Shown here piece after piece: positions 1 through 6,238 of a stretch of 7,670 bases of DNA; the first letter of the stretch is position 1, and each line of letters starts with the position of its first letter. The stretch is from Syntrophaceae bacterium. GTDB lineage: Bacteria; Desulfobacterota; Syntrophia; Syntrophales; UBA2210. The position numbers were made by a program, and so were the translations under genes. The DNA lies in contig JAUXBI010000077.1 of assembly GCA_030619435.1 (NCBI GenBank), forward strand, positions 1-7,670, in the 5' to 3' direction. Under the pieces are notes generated by a model. The model was not told the origin of the DNA. It searched no databases and saw only the letters and a program-made list of their open reading frames with translations.

Positions 1-801
1 ACTATGGTTCATCCTGCTGATAACAGACCTGTATTTGCAATCCCATGGGAGGGGGCCGTGCTCGTCGGAACCACCGATATAGACCACAGGGAAGATATAC
101 AAAAAGAGCCTTCTATTACAGAAGAAGAAATATCATACCTGCTGGAAGCTATTCAGCTGTTTTTTCCCTCCCTTGATGTATCGGCGGACAATTGTATATC
201 AACATTTGCCGGCCTCAGACCCGTGCTCAGCGAGGGGAAACTTTCCCCCTCGGAAGAATCACGTGATTATGTCGTCTGGAAAGATAAGGGCCTTGTTACC
301 GTAACGGGTGGCAAACTGACAACATTCCGAAAGATGGCATGGGATACCCTTAAAACAGCCAAGCCGTTCCTGCCACCGGTTCGATTTATCGGGAGAAGCG
401 ATCCGGTCTTTTCCCCCGTACCCGACACAATCCCGGAAGAAGATTTCGGGCTGCCTGCAGAAACCTGGCGGCGACTCTACGGCCGGTATGGAGAGGCCGC
501 AAACGAACTTGTAAAAACAGCCGCAACCGACGACCTCACACTCATTCCGGGCACTCTTACACTGTGGGCAGAGCTGCCTTTCACGGCAAAGCATGAACAG
601 GTAAGACACCTTTCCGACCTTCTCCTGAGGAGGGTGCGCATAGGGCTCTTGACGCCCATGGGAGGTAAAGAGTATATTAAGCGCGTGCAGAAATTATGTG
701 AATCGTCACTGCCGTGGGACAGAAAACGTTGGAAACAGGAAATAAAGGATTATCTTGATCTGTGGAGACAGGCCTATTCGCTCCCGGACAAGAAAGAATA
801 G
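1..801 (+). CDS. glpD: FAD-dependent glycerol-3-phosphate dehydrogenase, C-terminal half (5' truncated by window)
   Basis: The reading frame is open from base 1, so the gene starts before the window. Only the last 266 residues are visible, compared with about 500 for GlpD. The family oxidises sn-glycerol 3-phosphate to dihydroxyacetone phosphate at the inner membrane and passes electrons through FAD to quinone. Visible family landmarks, numbered from the first visible codon, are FAIPWEG...GTTDIDH (about 12-29), AGLRPVL (about 70-76) and GLVTVTGGKLTTFRKMA (about 97-113), the last being the conserved FAD-domain end. The DAO C-terminal helical domain follows (about 145-260) with RRVRIGLL. The stop codon TAG is at 799-801. 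The gene leads an apparent operon, with a FGGY kinase 44 bp downstream. The family call is firm. The exact substrate is assumed to be glycerol 3-phosphate, but the unusual kinase partner leaves open a related phosphopolyol. Confidence 0.92.
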   Translation, partial: TMVHPADNRPVFAIPWEGAVLVGTTDIDHREDIQKEPSITEEEISYLLEAIQLFFPSLDVSADNCISTFAGLRPVLSEGKLSPSEESRDYVVWKDKGLVTVTGGKLTTFRKMAWDTLKTAKPFLPPVRFIGRSDPVFSPVPDTIPEEDFGLPAETWRRLYGRYGEAANELVKTAATDDLTLIPGTLTLWAELPFTAKHEQVRHLSDLLLRRVRIGLLTPMGGKEYIKRVQKLCESSLPWDRKRWKQEIKDYLDLWRQAYSLPDKKE

Positions 802-830
802 AGACCATGGATTGATAAAAAACCAGAACC

Positions 831-837
831 GGGGGGG
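831..837 (+). promoter_or_regulatory. Ribosome binding site of the FGGY kinase (G7 tract)
   Basis: An uninterrupted run of seven G residues lies 8 nt before the ATG at 846 and is the only Shine-Dalgarno-like sequence there. It supports 846 as the start. A homopolymer in this position is somewhat unusual. Confidence 0.6.
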
Positions 838-845
838 TATATACC

Positions 846-2402
846 ATGGAAAATAAGGATCTGCTTCTCTCCATTGATAACGGCACACAGAGTCTGAAAG
901 CCTTGATATTTGACCTGAAGGGTAACCTTATCGCAAAGGAACAGGTTGTATTTGAACCCTATTACTCGGAAAATCCGGGGTGGGCGGAACAGGATCCTAC
1001 TGTCTTCTGGCAGGCATTGTGTCAGGCATGTCAGGGGGTATGGAGGCAGGGAAACTACAAAGAGCGTATTGCCGGCGTATCCATTACCACACAGAGAAGC
1101 ACAGTAATAAATATTGACAGGAACGGCAAACCCCTCCGTCCGGCCATGATATGGCTGGATCAGCGTAAAACATACGGGCAGCCTCCCCTTGGGGGAATAT
1201 GGGGTCTGCTGTTTAAACTTGCGCGCGTCAGCGATACGATATCCTACCTTCAGACCGAGGCGGAGGTAAACTGGATCCGCACATATCAACCCGATATCTG
1301 GGAAAAAACACACAAGTATCTCCTCCTCTCCGGTTATCTGACCTATTTGCTGACGGGGGAATTCGTGGATTCCATAGGCTGCCAGGTGGCCATGATACCA
1401 TTTGATTACAAGGGTCTGCGCTGGGCTCCCGACCGGGACTGGAAATGGAAGGTCCTTCCCATAGCGCGTGAATTGCTTCCCGAACTCATTCCTCCGGGAC
1501 AACCGCTGGGAAGCATCAGCCGGAAAGCCGCAGGGGAAACGGGGATTCCGGAAGGTCTTCCCCTGATAGCGGCAGCTGCGGATAAGGCGTGTGAGGTTAT
1601 AGGATCGGGAAGCCTTGAACCTTCCATAGGCTGTCTGAGTTACGGCACAACCGCCACCATCAATGTCACGAGCAGGAAATATGTGGAAGCAGTACCGTTG
1701 CTGCCCCCCTACCCTTCCGCGGTACCGAATTACTACGCTTTAGAGGTCCAGATCTACCGCGGGTTCTGGATGGTAAGCTGGTTCAAAAAGGAATTCGGCT
1801 ATCTGGAAGAGCAGGAAGCGTCGCTGCAGGGAGTGACACCGGAGACACTGTTTGACAAACTTGTTGACGATATTCCTCCGGGCTCCATGGGACTGGTGCT
1901 GCAACCCTACTGGACCCCCGGCGTAAAACTCCCCGGACCGGAGGCCAAGGGCGCGATAATCGGCTTCGGCGACGTGCATACGAGGGCACACATCTACAGG
2001 GCTATCCTGGAAGGCCTTGGCTACGCTCTCAGAGAGGGAAAGGAGCGGATAGAAAAACGGACCCATATTCCCATAACGAGTCTCCGCGTGTCCGGAGGCG
2101 GTTCACAGAGCAGAAACGCCATGCAACTGACAGCGGACATCTTCGGATTGCCGACCGCCAGGCCGCATATCTACGAAACGTCGGGCCTGGGCGCGGCGAT
2201 AGATACCGCTGTGGGTCTAGGCCTGCACAGCGATTTCGAATCGGCGGTAAAGGCCATGACACATATCGGTGAGGTGTTCGAACCTGATCGAAAAAATCAG
2301 GACCTCTATGAACAGCTCTACAACGATGTCTATCAAAAGATGTACAAACAGCTGAAACCACTCTACGAACGTATCAGGGAGATTACAGGCTATCCCAAAT
2401 GA
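846..2402 (+). CDS. FGGY-family carbohydrate kinase, YgcE-like, substrate uncertain (polyol or ketose)
   Basis: This 518-residue protein has the usual FGGY kinase length and transfers phosphate from ATP to a hydroxyl of a sugar or polyol in the cytoplasm. Seen in the sequence: the N-terminal phosphate loop [11 protein letters not shown] (residues 9-19), PGWAEQDP (44-51), TTQRS (81-85), AMIWLDQR (100-107), and the catalytic Asp expected at D246 in [18 protein letters not shown] is at 265-273. The second FGGY signature region runs from G369 to E389 (GAIIGF...HIYRAILE), and the adenine-binding loop SGGGSQSR is at 416-423. Canonical glycerol kinase has QRE and D-Q where this protein has QRS (83-85) and D-K (246-247), so glycerol is not assured. 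The order and wording of the second half ([26 protein letters not shown]) recall E. coli YgcE as I remember it. The gene lies 44 bp after the glpD-like gene and 16 bp before the DUF362 gene, all on one strand, which suggests one transcript. The family call is strong and the specificity is open. Confidence 0.9.
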   Translation: MENKDLLLSIDNGTQSLKALIFDLKGNLIAKEQVVFEPYYSENPGWAEQDPTVFWQALCQACQGVWRQGNYKERIAGVSITTQRSTVINIDRNGKPLRPAMIWLDQRKTYGQPPLGGIWGLLFKLARVSDTISYLQTEAEVNWIRTYQPDIWEKTHKYLLLSGYLTYLLTGEFVDSIGCQVAMIPFDYKGLRWAPDRDWKWKVLPIARELLPELIPPGQPLGSISRKAAGETGIPEGLPLIAAAADKACEVIGSGSLEPSIGCLSYGTTATINVTSRKYVEAVPLLPPYPSAVPNYYALEVQIYRGFWMVSWFKKEFGYLEEQEASLQGVTPETLFDKLVDDIPPGSMGLVLQPYWTPGVKLPGPEAKGAIIGFGDVHTRAHIYRAILEGLGYALREGKERIEKRTHIPITSLRVSGGGSQSRNAMQLTADIFGLPTARPHIYETSGLGAAIDTAVGLGLHSDFESAVKAMTHIGEVFEPDRKNQDLYEQLYNDVYQKMYKQLKPLYERIREITGYPK

Positions 2403-2407
2403 TACAT

Positions 2408-2413
2408 AAGGGG
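2408..2413 (+). promoter_or_regulatory. Ribosome binding site of the DUF362 gene
   Basis: AAGGGG lies 5 nt upstream of the ATG at 2419, inside the 16-bp gap after the kinase stop. It fixes the start and supports cotranscription, because there is no room for a separate promoter. Confidence 0.7.
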
Positions 2414-2418
2414 ATGTC

Positions 2419-3720
2419 ATGGATAAGAAACGAGAGGTCATATTTTCCGACACAACCGTGAGTATTGCCTCCGCGGTGAGGGAGGTTTTTGAGCACTTCG
2501 GTGGAGCCGGATCACTCCTGAAGTCGAGCGGGGATGTCTATCTCAAGGTAAACGCGGTAGATCTCAAGAATTATTCATTTACAGACCCCGAGGTAATCCG
2601 GGAAACAATACGATACTTCAAAAACAGCGGTGCCGGAGACATATATGTCATAGAAAATTGCACCCAGAGCAATTTCACGAGACTGGTATTCAAGGCAACC
2701 GGCATAGAAAAGGTGTGCAGGGAAACAGGCGCCATTCCCGTATATCTGGATGAAACCGGCGCGTCCCCCATCTACCTGGAAGGCCTTGAGTCTTTCATCG
2801 ACATCTCCTCCTTTGTATATGAACGCCTCGTGGAAGACCGTGAAGAGAATCTGTATGTATCCATCCCGAAGCTTAAAACCCATTCCATGTCGCAGGTAAC
2901 ATTTTCAATCAAAAATCAGTTCGGTTTTGTACACCAGGCAAGCAGGATTGCCGATCACAACTTCAGACTTCATCAGAAATTCGCGGATATCTACCGCGTG
3001 ATACAACCCGACTTCGTTATCATAGACGGAATCATAGCAACCAACCACGGACATTACATCGCAAAAAGCAATGTCGATGAATGTATTGTGCCGATGAACT
3101 GCCTCATCGGTGGAGATGACCCACTCTCCGTCGATGTGATTGCCGCGGCCTTTCTGGGCTTCAAGCTGGAGGATGTAAAGCATCTGTACCTGGCAGCGCA
3201 GACCGGCATAGGAGAAGGAAACCTGGACAATATTTCCATCATTAACAGACATCTCTTTGATAAACGTAAAAAAGACCTTACATGTGAGCTGCTGGACATA
3301 TTCCCACCCGATCTGAAAATCCTGCGCGGAAGAGAACGCTGCTGCAAAGAGGGCTGCAGGCGAAATACAGAAACAGTGGTGGAGGTTTTTTACTGCGATC
3401 ATAACGGCAGGGGTGATTTCACTATCCTCATGGGCAAGGATATCGACCCCGAAGAGGTGAAAAAAATAGACGGTCCGGTGCATATAGCGGGAAGCTGCGC
3501 CATTCAGGACTATGGCATGGAACTGGTTCGCCGCCTCGGCAAAAAGAATGTCACGATGAGTCATGGGTGCAACAGTCTTGCCGAAACCATATACGCCCTT
3601 GGCAAACACATGGGGATAAAACCGCTGAAACTCGCCGGCATGAACCCCGTTAGCTCACTTGCCGCCCTCATTACAGCGCGTGCGAAAGGCACGAAGGCCA
3701 TTATTCCACCCCTGCTGTGA
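2419..3720 (+). CDS. DUF362 domain protein with cysteine-rich C-terminal extension
   Basis: This 433-residue protein has no signal peptide or membrane segment and is likely cytoplasmic. The DUF362 part spans about residues 38-270. It shows VYLKVNAVDL (40-49), FTDPEVIRETI (54-64), the hallmark IPKLKTHSMSQVTFSIKNQFG (149-169), PDFVIIDGI (197-205), GGDDPLSVDVIAAAFLG (231-247) and a TGIGEG end (262-267). The family's biochemistry is poorly known. Some members carry a 4Fe-4S ferredoxin domain, but this one does not. Instead, residues about 290-433 contain C308, C309, C313 (CCxxxC), C326, C360 (GSCAIQDYG) and C384 (SHGCNSLAET), a spacing that could bind an iron-sulfur cluster or another metal. That is inference. 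The gene is third in the glpD-like/FGGY kinase operon, which suggests a redox, metallocentre or accessory role in polyol use. The DUF362 assignment is secure and the function is unknown. Confidence 0.88.
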   Translation: MDKKREVIFSDTTVSIASAVREVFEHFGGAGSLLKSSGDVYLKVNAVDLKNYSFTDPEVIRETIRYFKNSGAGDIYVIENCTQSNFTRLVFKATGIEKVCRETGAIPVYLDETGASPIYLEGLESFIDISSFVYERLVEDREENLYVSIPKLKTHSMSQVTFSIKNQFGFVHQASRIADHNFRLHQKFADIYRVIQPDFVIIDGIIATNHGHYIAKSNVDECIVPMNCLIGGDDPLSVDVIAAAFLGFKLEDVKHLYLAAQTGIGEGNLDNISIINRHLFDKRKKDLTCELLDIFPPDLKILRGRERCCKEGCRRNTETVVEVFYCDHNGRGDFTILMGKDIDPEEVKKIDGPVHIAGSCAIQDYGMELVRRLGKKNVTMSHGCNSLAETIYALGKHMGIKPLKLAGMNPVSSLAALITARAKGTKAIIPPLL

Positions 3721-3765
3721 AAATTGGAAAATTGTGGGGATGGGTTCACATTTAATTTTGGGCAG

Positions 3766-3783
3766 GAGCGATTTCAGTCGCCC
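3766..3783. repeat. Small inverted repeat in convergent spacer
   Basis: GCGA (3768-3771) and TCGC (3778-3781) pair around a 6-nt loop. On the minus strand the stem extends to six pairs, including one G-U wobble. There is no T-tract next to it, so it is not a classical intrinsic terminator. It may still help end transcripts of the two converging genes or be a remnant of a dispersed repeat. Confidence 0.35.
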
Positions 3784-3815
3784 GTCGAATCAGGAAGTTC
3801 CAGAAAAGGCAAAAC

Positions 3816-3830
3816 GCAAGACCTGACCCC
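3816..3830. repeat. Possible REP/RAYT-associated 15-mer
   Basis: The sequence GCAAGACCTGACCCC (minus strand GGGGTCAGGTCTTGC) sits 2 bp from the stop codon of the minus-strand ligase. From memory, very similar sequences recur at the edges of Y1-type REP-associated transposase genes in Deltaproteobacteria and other bacteria. Only one copy is present here and no transposase is visible, so this would be at most an element remnant or a solitary repeat. Confidence 0.3.
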
Positions 3831-3832
3831 TC

Positions 3833-5959
3833 TTACTTAACAAACAGGGCATCCGCCACTTTCGGCATGCCATCCGTTATTATTATGGGGTTCAGGTCTA
3901 TCTCTTTTATCTGCGGAAAATCGAGCGCCAGACGGCCAAGAGCCACGAGCATCGAGGCAACCGCATCCATATCCACAGGTTTCATGCCCCTGTAAGGACC
4001 AAGCAGGGCACGCGAAGAAAGTGTCTCCATCATGGAGATAGCATCACTGTGACTGAGGGGCGCGAGGCGTATCGCGTTATCCTTGAGAGCCTCTGTAAAT
4101 ATTCCACCAAGTCCGAACATGATACATGGGGGAAATCCCGGAGCATAGCTCATTCCCGCCATGAATTCCCTGTCCCCTTTGAGCATTTCCGATACTAATA
4201 TGGCGGAGTCCCCATCCTTGTTTCTTATCGAGTTGAATGCCTTCTCAAGAGATTCATCATCCTTTATGCCGAGGTGTACCATTCCCTGCTCTGTCTTATG
4301 CATGATATAGGGGGAGCATACCTTCAGGGCAACCGGATAGCCTATGGAACGGGCATAGCCGACGGCCTCGTCTAGTGTACTTGCAATAGCTTCATCGGTA
4401 GTCGGGATACCATACGCTCTCAATATTTTTTTCGCCGTGTATTCATCGAAGGCTTCCGTGTCCACGCCATCAACAATGGCCTTGACATTCTCCGGCATCT
4501 TCACATTATTATCCGGTTTGTCATGCGTCCTGTTTCTTATGAGAAAGTGTTCGTATAGAGCTGCCATCGCTCTGCCCGCCATCTCCGGCGAATCAAAAGT
4601 AGGGATGCCGTTTTTCTTGAAGGCGCGCACGGCATGATCCTCTTCTCCTAAAAAGGAAGATACAATAAGCGGTTTCCCATGCTTTGACGATATATCCACC
4701 AAACCATCAATGTCCGCTTTCCGCAACTCCAGGAAATCCTCCCTTGAAATATCCATTATTGGCTCCATTACTGGAAACAGCATCTCCATCCATCCGGTAT
4801 CCATGATACCATGTATTATGACACCATCTATCTCGTCCGCGTCGAAAAGAACACGTGGAATCTTGTCTGTCATCGCTGACATATCCATGTGAAAGGTAAG
4901 ATCCACGGGATTTCTGGCGCTCGCATGCCCGGGTATAAACTGCCTTACCTTTTTCTGGACTTCATCTGAAAATTCCGGGACATCTAGACCATGTTTATTA
5001 CACGTGCTCGCTATGCCTGTACTGGGTCCGCCGGAATTCGTAAGAATACCTATGCGCGACCCCTCAAGTGGAGGTTGTGAGGCAAGCGCCCATCCCATTT
5101 TGTACACGTCTCCAATGGTATCAGCCCTGATTATACCGGCCTGTTTAAAAAGCCCGTCATACACATAATCGGGGCCTGCCATTGAGCCTGTGTGACTGGA
5201 CACGGCCCGTGCGCCCGCTTCCGTGCCCCCCACATATTGGGCCACGATGGGCTTCCTCGCGCTTATTTCCCTCGCTACCTCCAGAAAATCCCCTGCCCTT
5301 TTTATGCCTTCAATATACAGGGCAATAGCGGTTGTCTGTTCATCATCTCCAAGATATCTCAGGCAATCCACAATGTCTATACTTGTCCCGTTGCCTATGC
5401 TGATCGCCTTGCTTATTGTTATCCCCTGCTTATGAAGATAGGGCAGGGTTTGTGTCACATACGTTCCACTCTGCGAGGCGATACCAAGTTTGCCGTTGTA
5501 GTCCAGAACAGGGACTATCGTCATGTTAAGCGGAAGTTGCGTGTTTATTATCCCCACACAGTTGGGGCCTACAAAACGCATCCCGTACCGCCGGGCAATA
5601 TCAGAGATACGATTCTCCAGAGCCTTCCCGGCTTCCCCGGTTTCCTTGAACCCTCCGCTTATAATCACGGCATATTTTGTCCCCAGTTTGCCGAAATCCT
5701 CCAGCATGTCCGGCACGAGCCCGGTAGGAACAACCAGAACGGCAAGATCCGGGGCATAGGGCAAATCACTTATAAAACGGTATGCCTTTTTACCAAGTAC
5801 AGTTTCCTCCTTCGGATGAACGGGCAGTATATCACCGGAAAATCCGCTGTGCATCAGGTTGAGACATTGCAAGGATCCCATTTTGGTGAAATTGTTACTC
5901 GCCCCCACAAATGCAATGGAAGATGGATTCATTATGGCATGCAACGGATTCGACGACAT
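3833..5959 (-). CDS. ADP-forming acetate/acyl-CoA ligase, single-chain alpha-beta fusion
   Basis: This 708-residue protein belongs to the NDP-forming acyl-CoA synthetase family. It interconverts acyl-CoA + ADP + Pi with acid + ATP + CoA and so can conserve energy by substrate-level phosphorylation in the cytoplasm. Domain order is visible. A CoA-binding Rossmann domain comes first (about 8-150: SSIAFVGASNN, PVHPKEETVLGKKAY, VGPNCVGIIN). Succinyl-CoA-ligase-like domains follow (about 155-475: IASQSG at 160-165, phosphohistidine motif SSHTGSMAG with H256, ILTNSGGPS at 305-313). The C-terminal ATP-grasp domain (about 500-708) has EYTAKKILRAYGIPTT, IMHKTEQGM with H554, MFGLGGIFTE and EIDLNPIII. 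H256 is the expected phosphorylated residue, and H554 sits where the family has the second histidine of its phosphate shuttle. Length and domain order fit the fused form, and all key motifs are intact. Acyl specificity (acetate, propionate, aryl acids) cannot be read from sequence. The gene is divergent from the SPOR gene and has a strong Shine-Dalgarno site. Confidence 0.93.
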   Translation of the reverse strand: MSSNPLHAIMNPSSIAFVGASNNFTKMGSLQCLNLMHSGFSGDILPVHPKEETVLGKKAYRFISDLPYAPDLAVLVVPTGLVPDMLEDFGKLGTKYAVIISGGFKETGEAGKALENRISDIARRYGMRFVGPNCVGIINTQLPLNMTIVPVLDYNGKLGIASQSGTYVTQTLPYLHKQGITISKAISIGNGTSIDIVDCLRYLGDDEQTTAIALYIEGIKRAGDFLEVAREISARKPIVAQYVGGTEAGARAVSSHTGSMAGPDYVYDGLFKQAGIIRADTIGDVYKMGWALASQPPLEGSRIGILTNSGGPSTGIASTCNKHGLDVPEFSDEVQKKVRQFIPGHASARNPVDLTFHMDMSAMTDKIPRVLFDADEIDGVIIHGIMDTGWMEMLFPVMEPIMDISREDFLELRKADIDGLVDISSKHGKPLIVSSFLGEEDHAVRAFKKNGIPTFDSPEMAGRAMAALYEHFLIRNRTHDKPDNNVKMPENVKAIVDGVDTEAFDEYTAKKILRAYGIPTTDEAIASTLDEAVGYARSIGYPVALKVCSPYIMHKTEQGMVHLGIKDDESLEKAFNSIRNKDGDSAILVSEMLKGDREFMAGMSYAPGFPPCIMFGLGGIFTEALKDNAIRLAPLSHSDAISMMETLSSRALLGPYRGMKPVDMDAVASMLVALGRLALDFPQIKEIDLNPIIITDGMPKVADALFVK

Positions 5960-5965
5960 ATTTTT

Positions 5966-5972
5966 CTCCTTT
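5966..5972 (-). promoter_or_regulatory. Ribosome binding site of the acyl-CoA ligase
   Basis: On the minus strand AAAGGAG precedes the ATG (5957-5959) by six A/T bases. This is a near-ideal Shine-Dalgarno sequence and decides the start. Confidence 0.75.
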
Positions 5973-5980
5973 TTATAACC

Positions 5981-5993
5981 CCTGTGTTACAGG
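5981..5993. repeat. Perfect inverted repeat in ligase 5' leader
   Basis: CCTGT (5981-5985) and ACAGG (5989-5993) form a perfect 5-bp inverted repeat around GTT. It lies about 20 bp upstream of the ligase start, between the Shine-Dalgarno site and the candidate promoter. It could be an operator half-site pair or a short mRNA hairpin. It is too short to be certain. Confidence 0.35.
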
Positions 5994-6011
5994 TAGAAAT
6001 TGAGACGGGTG

Positions 6012-6040
6012 AAATTTATACCTTTTGATACAATAGTCAA
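6012..6040 (-). promoter_or_regulatory. Candidate minus-strand promoter for the acyl-CoA ligase
   Basis: On the minus strand TTGACT (6035-6040, five of six matches to the -35 consensus) is followed by an AT-rich block with TATAAA (6015-6020). The spacing to TATAAA is only 14 bp. A 17-bp spacing would use the poorer AAATTT (6012-6017). The location, 55-80 bp before the ATG, is sensible, but the spacing makes this a moderate call. Confidence 0.4.
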
Positions 6041-6122
6041 GATAAAAACATCTCACCTCCAGGGATCCGGGGATCGAAAATGGGGAAAGTCCATTATGGA
6101 AATGGTGTGTAACTCCTGAATC

Positions 6123-6145
6123 GGCAAAACATCTTGCCATTTTTT
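6123..6145 (+). terminator. Terminator-like hairpin with T-tract in the divergent region
   Basis: GGCAA (6123-6127) and TTGCC (6134-6138) form a perfect 5-bp stem with a 6-nt loop, followed by A and six T residues (6140-6145). This has the form of a weak intrinsic terminator reading in the plus direction, yet no gene ends just upstream. Its right arm overlaps the candidate -35 box of the SPOR gene promoter, so the resemblance may be accidental, or it may insulate the SPOR promoter from upstream antisense transcription. Confidence 0.35.
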
Positions 6146-6162
6146 CCCAAATCAAGGATACT
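6134..6162 (+). promoter_or_regulatory. Candidate sigma70-type promoter for the SPOR-domain gene
   Basis: TTGCCA (6134-6139, five of six -35 matches) and GATACT (6157-6162, four of six -10 matches) are separated by exactly 17 bp. Transcription would begin near 6169, leaving a leader of roughly 65 nt before the ATG at 6235. No better plus-strand candidate was found in the 275-bp divergent region. Confidence 0.5.
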
Positions 6163-6180
6163 GCCAGACAATACAAGCTT

Positions 6181-6198
6181 TGCTCTCTCCAGAGAACA
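6181..6198. repeat. 18-bp imperfect palindrome in SPOR gene leader
   Basis: TGCTCTCTCCAGAGAACA reads as an inverted repeat (TG, TCTCT / AGAGA, CA) with one mismatched pair and two central bases. It lies shortly after the predicted transcription start. It could be an operator for a dimeric repressor or a leader hairpin. Confidence 0.35.
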
Positions 6199-6217
6199 GG
6201 GGGCATTATAAAAACAG

Positions 6218-6238
6218 ATGGATATTTACAGGTTATGA
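6218..6238 (+). other. Possible six-codon leader ORF overlapping the SPOR gene start
   Basis: ATG at 6218 opens a frame encoding MDIYRL. Its TGA stop (6236-6238) overlaps the SPOR gene ATG (6235-6237) in an ATGA arrangement. A purine-rich AGGGGG (6198-6203) lies 14 nt upstream, which is farther than ideal. The SPOR start itself has no good Shine-Dalgarno sequence, so translational coupling is conceivable. It may well be chance. Confidence 0.18.

Noticed and set aside
774..1502. 242-codon open frame antisense to the kinase
   Set aside because: It lies wholly opposite a clear FGGY kinase and the 3' end of the glpD-like gene, its product has no recognisable motif, and it is explained by codon bias of the sense genes.
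2905..3609. 234-codon open frame antisense to the DUF362 gene
   Set aside because: The sense frame has strong family motifs; the antisense product looks like random composition.
5192..6028. 278-codon plus-strand frame opposite the acyl-CoA ligase, running into the divergent region
   Set aside because: It starts opposite the catalytic histidine codon of a complete conserved enzyme and has no Shine-Dalgarno site or recognisable domain. It is a shadow frame.
6062..6076. GGGATC direct repeat with a GGATCC palindrome
   Set aside because: It is very short and of ordinary composition, with no further copies nearby. Chance is sufficient.
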